Of a stretch of DNA of 64,000 nucleotides, positions 54,713 through 63,385 are shown in pieces (position 1 is the stretch's first letter; every line of letters begins with the position of its first letter). Below the pieces are notes generated by a model. The model was given only the letters and a program-made list of their open reading frames with translations, made no database searches and was not told the DNA's origin. Source of the stretch: Companilactobacillus mishanensis (GTDB lineage: Bacteria; Bacillota; Bacilli; Lactobacillales; Lactobacillaceae); NCBI RefSeq assembly GCF_003946505.1, contig NZ_RHON01000001.1, positions 186,001-250,000 on the forward strand. The letters run 5' to 3'. A program made the translations under genes and the position numbers.

Positions 54713-56394
54713 TAAAATAACCCACTTATCTTGCCGGCATTATCGACATCCATATTCAATGCAGCTGGTTCTTTTGGTAAGCCTGGCATCGTCAAAACGT
54801 TACCAGTTAGAACGACAATAAATCCTGCTCCAAGTTTTGGAATCAGACTTTTGACGTGTAAAGTGAAGTCTTTTGGACTTCCTAATTTTTTGGGATCATC
54901 ACTCAACGAATATTGTGTCTTTGCGATGCAAACTGGCAGGTCGTCCCAGACATTATCTTTTAAAGTTTGCAGTTGTTTTCTTGCTTGTGTGGAATATTCA
55001 ACATTATTTGCTCCATATATTTCGGAGGCGATCGTAGCAATTTTTGCTTCAGTGGTTTGGTCATCATCATAAAGTCGTTGATAATGTGACTCTTTTTCAG
55101 TAGCTTTAATAACTGTTTTTGCCAAATTAAGTCCACCGGCACTACCCTTGTGATGAATCTCAGTTAATTCAACGGGAACACCGACTTCATCACAGAGATT
55201 GGTTAGCAATTTGATTTCATTATCGGTATCTGTAGCAAATTCATTGATCGAAACTACAACTGGAATTTTGTAGTATCTCATATTGGTGATATGACGTTTT
55301 AGATTTTTGAAGCCTAAAGTCAAAGCATTCAAGTCTTCATTTTGTAAATCTGCTAATTTTTGTCCACCATTATATTTAAGTGCACGAATCGTTGCGACGA
55401 TTACGATTGCATCAGGAGCATGCTTTAATTTTGGAGTTACAATATCCAAGAATTTTTCCCCACCAAGATCGGCACCAAATCCACCTTCAGTGACAGTATA
55501 ATCGCCCAACTTCATGGCTAACTTCGTTGCTAAAATACTGTTGCAGCCATGTGCAATATTTGCAAAAGGACCACCATGGATGATTGCTGGAGTGTTTTCC
55601 AACGTTTGTACCAAATTAGGTTTTAATGCATCTTTTAATAGCATCGTAATTGCGCCTTGTACGCCGAGATCACGGACAAATATTGGTTTTCTGTCATAAG
55701 TGTAAGCAACTAAGATACTGGAAATACGCTCTTTTAGGTCGTCAATATCTTGAGATAAACAAAGAACTGCCATTAGTTCACTAGCAACTGTTATTTCAAA
55801 ATGTTCTTCTCTAGGAATTGAATTGATAGGTCCACCAAGTCCCAAAACTATATTACGTAACGAACGGTCATTGATATCTAAAGCTCGTTTCCAAATAATA
55901 CGTCTTGGATCTATGTTCAATTCATTTCCTTGATGTAAATGATTATCGATCAATGCTGCTAAAGTATTTACGGCACTGGTCAACGCGTGCATGTCGCCGG
56001 TAAAATGTAAATTTATATCTTCCATTGGAACTACTTGAGCGTATCCACCTCCAGTAGCACCACCTTTCATTCCCATAACTGGACCTAAAGATGGTTCTCT
56101 CAAAGCTAGAACTGTTTTTTTACCAAGAGCTTGCATTGAGTCTGCTAGACCGATGGCAACGGTCGATTTTCCTTCACCCGCGGGTGTGGGATTGATCGAA
56201 GTTACCAAAATCAATTTACCATCATCATTTTTCATAGCTTTTGAAATTCCATTACCTGACACTTTAGCTTTGTAGTGTCCATAAGGCTCTATATCTTGTT
56301 CATCGAGCCCAACTTTTTTTGCAATTTCAGAAATGTTTTTCATCTTATCATGTTCATTTAGTTGTGCAATTTCTATATCACTTGGAAATGCCAT
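54712..56394 (-). CDS. fhs: formate-tetrahydrofolate ligase
   Basis: Fhs makes 10-formyl-THF from formate, ATP and THF for purine synthesis. It has 560 residues, typical size. P-loop-like [38 protein letters not shown], and [15 protein letters not shown] are the family motifs. It lies 2 bp after the EbsA-like gene stop and directly before lspA. Lactobacilli often use it for folate one-carbon supply. Confidence 0.97.
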   Translation of the reverse strand: MAFPSDIEIAQLNEHDKMKNISEIAKKVGLDEQDIEPYGHYKAKVSGNGISKAMKNDDGKLILVTSINPTPAGEGKSTVAIGLADSMQALGKKTVLALREPSLGPVMGMKGGATGGGYAQVVPMEDINLHFTGDMHALTSAVNTLAALIDNHLHQGNELNIDPRRIIWKRALDINDRSLRNIVLGLGGPINSIPREEHFEITVASELMAVLCLSQDIDDLKERISSILVAYTYDRKPIFVRDLGVQGAITMLLKDALKPNLVQTLENTPAIIHGGPFANIAHGCNSILATKLAMKLGDYTVTEGGFGADLGGEKFLDIVTPKLKHAPDAIVIVATIRALKYNGGQKLADLQNEDLNALTLGFKNLKRHITNMRYYKIPVVVSINEFATDTDNEIKLLTNLCDEVGVPVELTEIHHKGSAGGLNLAKTVIKATEKESHYQRLYDDDQTTEAKIATIASEIYGANNVEYSTQARKQLQTLKDNVWDDLPVCIAKTQYSLSDDPKKLGSPKDFTLHVKSLIPKLGAGFIVVLTGNVLTMPGLPKEPAALNMDVDNAGKISGLF

Positions 56395-56396
56395 AC

Positions 56397-56780
56397 TTAT
56401 TCACCCACTCTTTTTCTTAAATTCGAAAGGATCTTTTTAGTCGATGTGACCTTGACTGGAAAATAATCACGGTTATCAAAGTCGATTTCTATTTGCCACT
56501 TGTTAGTAGACTTGATTGTTACGTTAGAACGATCAAAACTTCTCGTTTTGTGATAATTAGGTTCTTTAATGATAACTTTGGAATCTGTAACTTTTATCCA
56601 AGAACTTTTAATAATGTAATAAATATAGGCTAGGCCAACGATCCAAATGACAATTGGAAGAAAGCTGAGGCTCATAATTTCTAATTGCAAAACCACACCT
56701 AAAAAGATGATAATAAGTGCGAAAGACCACAAAACTATGCCCCAGGCGCCAGTTGGCTGAATGTAATACTTTTTCGACAT
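56397..56780 (-). CDS. small EbsA-like membrane protein
   Basis: This 127-residue protein starts [21 protein letters not shown], with two membrane segments (about 13-33 and 38-57) and a soluble, beta-rich C-terminal half like a PH-type domain ([17 protein letters not shown]). The N-terminal xYxQP layout recalls the EbsA family, which was named from an enterococcal locus; function is unknown. It is 2 bp upstream of fhs and divergent from the RNase HI-like gene. Confidence 0.6.
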   Translation of the reverse strand: MSKKYYIQPTGAWGIVLWSFALIIIFLGVVLQLEIMSLSFLPIVIWIVGLAYIYYIIKSSWIKVTDSKVIIKEPNYHKTRSFDRSNVTIKSTNKWQIEIDFDNRDYFPVKVTSTKKILSNLRKRVGE

Positions 56781-56806
56781 AAAATACCCCCGAAAGGTTT
56801 GATTGA

Positions 56807-57199
56807 ATGATTAAATTGTACACCGATGCCGGTTTAAATACTAACTTAAACTTAGCTGCAATCAGCTATGTATTTACCAATAATAACAAAGAATATGAAC
56901 ATGTTCAGCAAGAAAAAAGTCAAGACAATCATTACCTGGAATTTAAAGCAGTAAAAGTCGCACTTTTGAAGTTGATCGAGTTGGATTTTACTGATGAGAT
57001 TTTGCAATTATGTAGTGATAGTCAAATCGTCGTCGATAGTATTTCCAAGAACTATTCAAAACATTATCAGGAATCTGTAGATGAGATACTTCCCTTGCTA
57101 GATAAGTTTCCAAGTTACTTTGTGAAACATATCTCAGATAAGGAAAATAAAGCCGCACATTCGTTGATACATCAAGAATTGATCCATTTAAGGAATTAA
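56807..57199 (+). CDS. RNase HI-like protein
   Basis: This 130-residue RNase H-fold protein has the acidic residues of type I RNase H: Asp in LYTDAG, Glu in YLEFKAVKVALL, Asp in LCSDSQIVVDSI. The fourth position, usually Asp in KEADxLA, is His in NKAAHSLIH. A His at the fourth site may still allow metal-dependent cleavage. GAAAGG lies before the ATG. The real substrate is unproven. Confidence 0.8.
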   Translation: MIKLYTDAGLNTNLNLAAISYVFTNNNKEYEHVQQEKSQDNHYLEFKAVKVALLKLIELDFTDEILQLCSDSQIVVDSISKNYSKHYQESVDEILPLLDKFPSYFVKHISDKENKAAHSLIHQELIHLRN

Positions 57200-57281
57200 T
57201 CACTAATTATTATTAAATCCTATGAAACTGTGCTATCATAAAATCGCTTACAATTTTATTCATTCAAGGAGGATCTTATTA

Positions 57282-58295
57282 ATGTATTACGTTCTTATGA
57301 AAGATCGCGACATTCGTGATAATTTAGCTACTGAGCAATATTTGATGAACAACGTTGAATTTGATGAACCACTAGTTCTTTTCTATATCGAAGGACCATG
57401 TATCATTGTTGGTAGAAATCAAAATACTTTGGAAGAAATCAATAGTGATTATGTCAAGGAACACAATATTACTGTTACTCGCCGTATTTCTGGTGGTGGA
57501 GCTGTATATCAAGACCTTGGTAACTTATGTTTCAGTTTCGTGGTAGATTCGAACGATAAGAATTTTGGTGATTTTAAATCATTCACGCAACCTATTATTG
57601 ATGCATTACATCAAATGGGAGCAACTACTGCTGAAGTTTCCGGAAGAAATGATTTATTAGTAGATGGTAAAAAATTCTCTGGAAATGCTATGTATTCAAG
57701 AAACGGTAAAACATTCTCACACGGTACACTTTCATTAGACGTTGATTTGAATGTCTTGACTGATGCATTGAATGTTTCAGCAGATAAAATTGCCTCAAAA
57801 GGTATCAAATCTATCAGAAGTCGTGTTACAAACTTGAGACCTTACCTTGCCAAAGAGTACCAAGATTTAACTACTGAACAATTTAGAGATCGTTTACTTT
57901 TGGAATTATTCCACGTTGATAATCTTGAAGATATCAAAGACAAAGAATATGTTGTTTCTCCTGAAGAACAAAAAGAGATCGACAAAATCAAAGAACAATA
58001 TTACTACAATTGGGATTGGGTTTATGGTCAATCACCTAAGTTCACTGCCAAGCAACGTAAACACTTTGACATGGGTACTGTCGATGTTCGTTACAATGTT
58101 GAAGAAGGTAAAATCGAAAATGTCGAGATTTATGGTGACTACTTCGGTATGAAGGACACAACAGACATTAAGGAAAAGCTTACTGGCGTTAAATTTGATC
58201 ATGACAGCATTTTAAGTGTACTGGATCAATTCGACCTAGACAGTTATTTCAAGGGAATCCCACAGGATGAACTTGTAAAATTATTTACTCCATAA
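57282..58295 (+). CDS. lplA: lipoate-protein ligase, copy 1
   Basis: LplA activates lipoate with ATP and transfers it to the lipoyl domains of 2-oxoacid dehydrogenases or GcvH. RRISGGGAVYQDLGNLCFSF is the lipoate-binding Gly-rich loop and KKFSGNAMY carries the catalytic Lys. ATG 57282 follows AAGGAGG by 9 bp; the ATG-start frame from 57222 is longer but has no such site. 337 residues including the C-terminal accessory domain. A very similar copy begins 64 bp downstream. Confidence 0.95.
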   Translation: MYYVLMKDRDIRDNLATEQYLMNNVEFDEPLVLFYIEGPCIIVGRNQNTLEEINSDYVKEHNITVTRRISGGGAVYQDLGNLCFSFVVDSNDKNFGDFKSFTQPIIDALHQMGATTAEVSGRNDLLVDGKKFSGNAMYSRNGKTFSHGTLSLDVDLNVLTDALNVSADKIASKGIKSIRSRVTNLRPYLAKEYQDLTTEQFRDRLLLELFHVDNLEDIKDKEYVVSPEEQKEIDKIKEQYYYNWDWVYGQSPKFTAKQRKHFDMGTVDVRYNVEEGKIENVEIYGDYFGMKDTTDIKEKLTGVKFDHDSILSVLDQFDLDSYFKGIPQDELVKLFTP

Positions 58296-58309
58296 AATTA
58301 AATTACGGA

Positions 58310-58341
58310 AAACTTGAGGAAACTTACTCAAGTTTTTTTAT
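58310..58341 (+). terminator. terminator between the two lplA genes
   Basis: AACTTGAG (58311-58318) pairs with CTCAAGTT (58327-58334), then a T run. It ends 19 bp before the second copy, so the second gene may need its own promoter or read-through. Confidence 0.85.
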
Positions 58342-58359
58342 TATCAAGGGAGATCAATC

Positions 58360-59373
58360 ATGTATTTTTATCGAATGAAATCAAAAGATATTCGTGATAA
58401 CCTAGCGACTGAACAATATTTGATGAATAACGTTGAATTCGACGAGCCGTTAGTACTCTTTTACATTCAAAAGCCATGTATTATTGTCGGTCGAAATCAG
58501 AATACACTTGAAGAAATAAATTCTGAATACATCAAAGAACATAATATTACCGTCACACGAAGAATATCAGGTGGTGGCGCTGTTTATGATGATTTAGGAA
58601 ACATCAGTTTCAGCTTCGTAGTTAATTCTGATGATGATAACTTTGGTGATTTTAAGAAGCTAACGAAGTCAATTATTGATGCATTAAAAGATATGGGAGC
58701 AACGACAGCAGAAGTTTCTGGGAGAAACGATTTGATGGTCGATGGCAAAAAATTCTCAGGAAATGCCATGTATACCAAAAATGGGAAAATGTTCTCTCAT
58801 GGGACCTTAGCTTACGATGTCGACTTGTCCGTTTTGGCTGATGCATTAAATGTCCCGGCTGATAAAATCGCTTCGAAAGGCATAAAATCAGTAAAATCTC
58901 GTGTAACCAATGTCAAACCTTATCTCAAACCAGAATATCAATCACTTACTACCGAGGAATTCCGAGACAAATTAATTTTGGAGCTCTTCCATACTGACGA
59001 TATGTCAAAAATTTCTGATAAAGAATATCAACTGACTGATAATGATAAAAAAGCTATTCAGAAATTGAACGCTGATTTTTATTATAATTGGGACTGGGTT
59101 TATGGAAAATCACCTGATTTCTCTGTAAAAAATCGTAAGCATTTCGATATGGGAACCGTAGATGTCAGATATCAAATCTCACAAGGAAAAATTAAATCTG
59201 TTGAAATTTACGGAGATTACTTTGGGAAAAAGGATTCTGAAACGATAAAACAGAAATTAGTTGGTATCCCCTACTCTAAAACATCGATTGAAGAAGCTTT
59301 GAACGACTTCGATCTGGATGAATACTTCAGCGGTATTCCTAAAGATGAACTTTATAATCTATTTACAAACTAA
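58360..59373 (+). CDS. lplA: lipoate-protein ligase, copy 2
   Basis: This is a tandem paralogue of the preceding gene, also 337 residues, with the same RRISGGGAVYDDLGNISFSF loop and KKFSGNAMY catalytic region; much of the sequence is identical (for example DIRDNLATEQYLMNNVEFDE). Differences cluster in the middle of the accessory domain. GGGAGATCAATC precedes the ATG. The copies may serve different acceptor proteins or dosage. A terminator follows. Confidence 0.95.
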   Translation: MYFYRMKSKDIRDNLATEQYLMNNVEFDEPLVLFYIQKPCIIVGRNQNTLEEINSEYIKEHNITVTRRISGGGAVYDDLGNISFSFVVNSDDDNFGDFKKLTKSIIDALKDMGATTAEVSGRNDLMVDGKKFSGNAMYTKNGKMFSHGTLAYDVDLSVLADALNVPADKIASKGIKSVKSRVTNVKPYLKPEYQSLTTEEFRDKLILELFHTDDMSKISDKEYQLTDNDKKAIQKLNADFYYNWDWVYGKSPDFSVKNRKHFDMGTVDVRYQISQGKIKSVEIYGDYFGKKDSETIKQKLVGIPYSKTSIEEALNDFDLDEYFSGIPKDELYNLFTN

Positions 59374-59423
59374 AATAGACTCAATACTTAGATTAATCTA
59401 AGATATTGAGTCTATTATTTTTT
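59374..59423 (+). terminator. terminator after lplA copy 2
   Basis: ATAGACTCAATA and TATTGAGTCTAT pair across an internal palindromic TTAGATTAATCTAA, followed by TTATTTTTT. Confidence 0.85.
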
Positions 59424-59469
59424 CGTTATCATCACTATGATAAAATAATTTCATGTGAGGGGTACTGAC

Positions 59470-60411
59470 ATGATTAAGATTGAAAACTTACAACAAAATT
59501 TCAAAATGGTTGATATTGCATCTGAAACTAATCTAAACGATTCAGATCGAACAGAATTGATTGAGACTTACGGTCTTACAAATGAAATTCTCGATTACGC
59601 TGATGATGTTAATGAACGAGCTAGATTAGAATTTGACGAAAACAACCAAATTTGGTTAGTTGTTTATTATGTTCAAAATGAAAATGACAAATCAAGTGCA
59701 TCCAAAAGTACGATGCCGATATCAATGGTTATTAAAGACGATAAATTATTTTTATTTACAAATAAATATACTCACTATGTACGTGATTATGTTCTGAAAG
59801 CAGATTCACATTATAGTCCAATTATTAAAGACCGAATCTGGGCATTGATCTTCAATGCTTTTGATAGAATTGCTGACGATTTTAGCGATGAAATTAATGA
59901 CATCAATGTTCGTCGCAACAGGATCCAAGAACATATTGAGCGTAGGAAAACATCATATAAGCAAATCATCAGTCTTTCAAAACTTCAAGATTTGATGATA
60001 TATGTCAATACTGCCATCAACAGTAATTATACTGTTGCAAGACAAATTGACGTGATTGCCAACTCTAAAGCAGAGACAGTAAATTTGGCTGCCAAGACCA
60101 AAGAAAGATTGCATGATTCAGTTGTTGAAATCGAGCAATTAAGGGATGAAGCTGCCTTGGCATCAGACATCATTGATCGTGTTTCAAACACAAGCAATAA
60201 CATCTTGAATAATCAAACAAATACAACCATGAAAATATTGACGGTTTATACGATTGTCCTTAGTATTCCAACAATTGTCTCGGGATTTTACGGAATGAAT
60301 ATGAAACTTCCGATTGCCGATAAACAATGGTCATGGATATTCTCGATCATTATAACGATTGCCATGATCATCTTTGTAATTTGGGACCTACACCGTCGGG
60401 ATAGCCTTTAA
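59470..60411 (+). CDS. corA: CorA family magnesium transporter
   Basis: This 313-residue channel-type transporter has a cytoplasmic alpha/beta domain, long helices and two C-terminal membrane segments with the signature YGMNMKLP. A long helix runs LSKLQDLMIYVNTAINS. The start is ATG 59470 (GAGGGG 9 bp before), not 59455 where a GTG overlaps that site. It is monocistronic and convergent with the rRNA methyltransferase. Substrate may be Mg or another divalent ion. Confidence 0.92.
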   Translation: MIKIENLQQNFKMVDIASETNLNDSDRTELIETYGLTNEILDYADDVNERARLEFDENNQIWLVVYYVQNENDKSSASKSTMPISMVIKDDKLFLFTNKYTHYVRDYVLKADSHYSPIIKDRIWALIFNAFDRIADDFSDEINDINVRRNRIQEHIERRKTSYKQIISLSKLQDLMIYVNTAINSNYTVARQIDVIANSKAETVNLAAKTKERLHDSVVEIEQLRDEAALASDIIDRVSNTSNNILNNQTNTTMKILTVYTIVLSIPTIVSGFYGMNMKLPIADKQWSWIFSIIITIAMIIFVIWDLHRRDSL

Positions 60412-61527
60412 TTATCTTTCTTTTGCCCAGAATTGATAATAATCGGTTCTAATAGAACCGTTATATAATTTGCGTTTCTTTGTGGCTCTTTCTCCGAAAT
60501 ACTTTTCGAATTCCAAGTCACTAGTTACGATGTACTTGCTCCAAGAGTCGAGTGGATTGAAGACGTCACCCATTTCCTTGTAAAGCTTTCTAACGCCTTC
60601 CATATCACTCATACGTTGACCATATGGAGGGTTGGAAATGATTACACCGTCGCGACCTTCAATTTTTAGATCTTTAACGGCAATTTGTTTAAAGTTGATA
60701 TCGTGCAGCACTCCAGCACCGTGAGCGTTCAATTTAGCGAGATCAATCATAGAACCATCAATATCACTAGCAAATATATCCAATTTTGGAGCACGCTGAA
60801 CTTCTTTAGCTGCTTCTTTTTCTTTTTCTAAAATCTTAGGATCCATCCAGTCGAAACCTTCAAACGAAAACTTACGTAAGGTTCCAGGTGCTACATTTTT
60901 AGCCAATAATGCGGCTTCGATAGCGATTGTTCCAGAACCAGTTGTTGGATCAACGAATGGCATATCATCATGCCAGTTTGTTAACAGAATCAGTGCTGCA
61001 GCAAAGTTTTCTTTCATAGGTGCTACACCATGCTCCAAACGATAGCCACGTTTATACAATGAATCACCAGTGGTATCGAGCGTTATTTCAGCAACATCTT
61101 TATGAATTCTAGTTTCGATTTGGAAAGTTGCACCAGATTCTGGTAATCTTCCACGTCGTTTATAAACATCTGCCATCTTGTTTACGATGGCTTTTTTTGT
61201 GATTGCTTGAATATCACGTTCGGAATGTAATTTCGATTTGACTGTTCTAGCCTTGATCGGAAAAGCAGCATTTAATGGCAACCAGTAATCCCAAGCGATT
61301 GCATTGACTTTATCAAATAGTTCCTCGAAACTTCTAGCTTCAAAAGTATCGATCACAATTTTGATTCTATCTGCGCTACGTAACCACAGGTTCGCTTTGG
61401 CAATATCTTCATACTCACCTTCAAAATAAACCTTACCGTTTTCCGTAGTTGTCTCATAACCTAAATCTTGTAATTCTTTTGTGGTTATTGATTCAAAACC
61501 ACTCGACATAGTTGCCATTAATTTCAT
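60412..61527 (-). CDS. THUMP-domain rRNA (guanine-N2) methyltransferase, RlmL/YpsC-like
   Basis: This 371-residue protein has an N-terminal THUMP domain (SGFESITTKELQDLGYETTT) and a C-terminal Rossmann methyltransferase with VDPTTGSGTIAIEAAL (SAM loop) and VIISNPPYGQRM (NPPY motif for base N-methylation). It matches the YpsC family of Firmicutes, close to the first half of E. coli RlmL, so 23S rRNA m2G methylation is inferred. It is convergent with corA: the stop codons are adjacent at 60411/60412. rnpB lies upstream. Confidence 0.9.
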   Translation of the reverse strand: MKLMATMSSGFESITTKELQDLGYETTTENGKVYFEGEYEDIAKANLWLRSADRIKIVIDTFEARSFEELFDKVNAIAWDYWLPLNAAFPIKARTVKSKLHSERDIQAITKKAIVNKMADVYKRRGRLPESGATFQIETRIHKDVAEITLDTTGDSLYKRGYRLEHGVAPMKENFAAALILLTNWHDDMPFVDPTTGSGTIAIEAALLAKNVAPGTLRKFSFEGFDWMDPKILEKEKEAAKEVQRAPKLDIFASDIDGSMIDLAKLNAHGAGVLHDINFKQIAVKDLKIEGRDGVIISNPPYGQRMSDMEGVRKLYKEMGDVFNPLDSWSKYIVTSDLEFEKYFGERATKKRKLYNGSIRTDYYQFWAKER

Positions 61528-61561
61528 AAAAATCCTCTTTTAAAATGCAAATTTTTTGTAC

Positions 61562-61585
61562 AAAAAAAGGACGAACACGTCGTCC
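61562..61585 (-). terminator. rnpB terminator
   Basis: On the minus strand GGACGA CGTGT TCGTCC (6-bp stem, 5-nt loop) is followed by seven T. Confidence 0.85.
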
Positions 61586-61961
61586 CTTACCTAGTAAATT
61601 TCTATAAGCCACGTTCTGTTCATGTACCGGCTCGGTACTCCGATACAGTTAGTAATCATCTATCTACAATTAAGCCTTCACAGTAGATTCATTTCTCGTT
61701 ATGAAGCGCCCCTACCAAAGTTTGGGTTGCCCGCTCGTGGGGTTTACCTCGTTCCACCATCAAAGTTTCCCTTGATGCTACGTCTCTGTGGCACTTTCAA
61801 GCTAGTAACACATAGTATAACCTTAGTGCTTTCACTGCCGTTACCATAAGGTACCTTGGCTTATTGGGCCAAGCGCGAACACTACAAGCATCTCAGCTCG
61901 TGCGGGCGTGGACTTTCCTCAGCCTAGATAACTAGGCCGCGATTACTCAAAATTTACCAAT
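61586..61961 (-). ncRNA. rnpB: RNase P RNA, Bacillus (B) type
   Basis: RNase P RNA processes tRNA 5' ends. On the minus strand the conserved pieces are GAGGAAAGTCC (61911-61921), GCTGAGATGC, GAGGTAAACCCC (P15 region, near 61741) and near the 3' end ACAGAACGTGGCTTAT. The order and spacing match the B-type RNA of Gram-positives, about 375 nt. The -10 TATAAT at 61968-61973 just after the gpsB stop sets the start near 61961; both ends are estimates. The small + strand ORF at 61622-61849 is inside this RNA and is not a gene. Confidence 0.95.
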
Positions 61962-61967
61962 GCGAAT

Positions 61968-61973
61968 ATTATA
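61968..61973 (-). promoter_or_regulatory. rnpB -10 box
   Basis: Minus-strand TATAAT two bases after the gpsB TAG. The -35 would lie inside the gpsB 3' end and is not a clear match. Confidence 0.6.
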
Positions 61974-61974
61974 C

Positions 61975-62718
61975 CTAAAATTGACCCATATTTCCATTGT
62001 TATTTAGATTTGGGTTAAAAGAATTCATATTTTGACGACTATCGTCAAAATGATTAGGACTCATATTAGGATTTTGGCTAGACATACTTTGATTGTTCAA
62101 GCCTTGATTTGACATTGATCCAGGATTGATTTCGTTATGTCCACTTTCAAAGTTTCCACGACTAGAATTCATGCTGTTTGGAACAGCAGCTGATGCGAAT
62201 TGTTTAACTGGATCACTACCACTGTCTTTTACAGCGGAGTCATTAGGAATTCCATTAGCAAAATCACGACCAAAAACATGCTTCTCAAGGTTAGAAATTC
62301 TTCTGAGAATATCATAATTAGTTGAAGCATCTGTTGCCTTTGGTTGACTAGCGTTCATACTTGCCATTGATGCGGCCTTAGGTTGAACAGGAATGCTTCT
62401 GCCACTTCTTTGTCTGGATGTTGCTTGTTGTGTATCGTTGTTGCTTGTTTGTGCTTGAGCACCAGAATTGATTTGGGATTGAAGACGATTATTTTCTGAC
62501 TTCAAACGATTCAACTCATTTGAATAAGCTTCGTAATCTTTAATGATACCATCTAAGAATTGATCAACTTCAGCTTGGTCATAACCACGCATCTTAGTTT
62601 TGAACTCTTTTTGTAAAATATCATTTGGTTGGAAATTTAAGAAAAATTTGTCCTCGTTACCATTTGGTTGACCTTGTGGATTAAATCCGTTGCCGTTCAT
62701 TTGATTCATGTTGTTCAT
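61975..62718 (-). CDS. gpsB: cell-division protein GpsB with Asn/Met-rich extensions
   Basis: GpsB links cell-wall synthases to the divisome. The DivIVA-like N-terminal domain is clear: PNDILQKEFKTKMRGYDQAEVDQFLDGIIKDYEAYSNE with a following coiled coil (LNRLKSENNRLQSQI), and a short trimerisation helix (YDILRRISNLEKHVF). Start ATG 62718 has GGGG 8 bp upstream. The protein carries an N-terminal extension (NNMNQMNGNGFNPQGQ) and a long Asn/Ser/Met-rich tail of about 85 residues, making it about 247 residues, more than twice the classical length. Confidence 0.9.
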   Translation of the reverse strand: MNNMNQMNGNGFNPQGQPNGNEDKFFLNFQPNDILQKEFKTKMRGYDQAEVDQFLDGIIKDYEAYSNELNRLKSENNRLQSQINSGAQAQTSNNDTQQATSRQRSGRSIPVQPKAASMASMNASQPKATDASTNYDILRRISNLEKHVFGRDFANGIPNDSAVKDSGSDPVKQFASAAVPNSMNSSRGNFESGHNEINPGSMSNQGLNNQSMSSQNPNMSPNHFDDSRQNMNSFNPNLNNNGNMGQF

Positions 62719-62768
62719 TATTTGCACCCCAATTGTGTTAAATATTTATCTCATAATATATATAATAG

Positions 62769-63320
62769 CTATTTTTCGGACATCATGTTAGCAAAATCTT
62801 GCATTGCATCGAAATCTATCAATTCAAGTGAATAATCATTCCCCTGTTCCTGATAATTCTTCATTGCATCATAATCATATTTAGGCTTGCCCTCATTGTC
62901 TGGATCGTAAAATATCAGTGAGCCATCAGTATGTTTTAGCATAAAACTTTGCCAAGTCCTTAGCTGTATACCTGAATGATAACCTAAAGTAGTAAGTTTA
63001 TTGACATAGTCCGCATTTCTTAAAAAAATATTTAGTAATGACTGGTTTTTCTCATTCCATTGGCCGCCAAAGTTAGAAAATGGCAACATAACTGCATGTT
63101 TGATATTATATCCTTTATCCTTTAAAACTTTAACTGCTTTTCCAACAATTTGTTCAGTACCAAGTTGTGCACCAGTCAAAATCCATTCCATACCATCTTC
63201 AGCATAATTAATGAAACGTTCTTCAAGGAATTTTTGAATCACTTTTTCTTTTGGATCATCAGGTTTAAAGATTCCCAGTTCATATGAACGGTAACCTGTT
63301 ACCCATAAATTTTTTATCAC
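62769..63320 (-). CDS. ypsA: YpsA family protein (DUF1273)
   Basis: This 183-residue Rossmann-like SLOG-superfamily protein starts NLWVTGYRSYELGIF and has WILTGAQLGTEQIVGKAV. YpsA lies next to gpsB in Bacillus and affects cell division when overproduced, which fits this position. GTG 63320 has AAAGGAGG 6 bp before it. Biochemical activity is unknown; SLOG members often bind nucleotides. Confidence 0.92.
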   Translation of the reverse strand: MIKNLWVTGYRSYELGIFKPDDPKEKVIQKFLEERFINYAEDGMEWILTGAQLGTEQIVGKAVKVLKDKGYNIKHAVMLPFSNFGGQWNEKNQSLLNIFLRNADYVNKLTTLGYHSGIQLRTWQSFMLKHTDGSLIFYDPDNEGKPKYDYDAMKNYQEQGNDYSLELIDFDAMQDFANMMSEK

Positions 63321-63357
63321 GAGGAACCTCCTTTAATTAATATTTCAATCAACATGG

Positions 63358-63363
63358 TATAAT
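63358..63363 (+). promoter_or_regulatory. recU extended -10 promoter
   Basis: TATAAT preceded by TGG (extended -10), in the short gap between divergent ypsA and recU. The transcript leader before the SD would be only a few bases. Confidence 0.5.
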
Positions 63364-63385
63364 TCTGAAAGTAGGAGTTGATATA

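Noticed and set aside
61622-61849. 75-codon + strand ORF
   Set aside because: It lies entirely within the rnpB RNA gene, which has all the conserved RNase P pieces on the minus strand.
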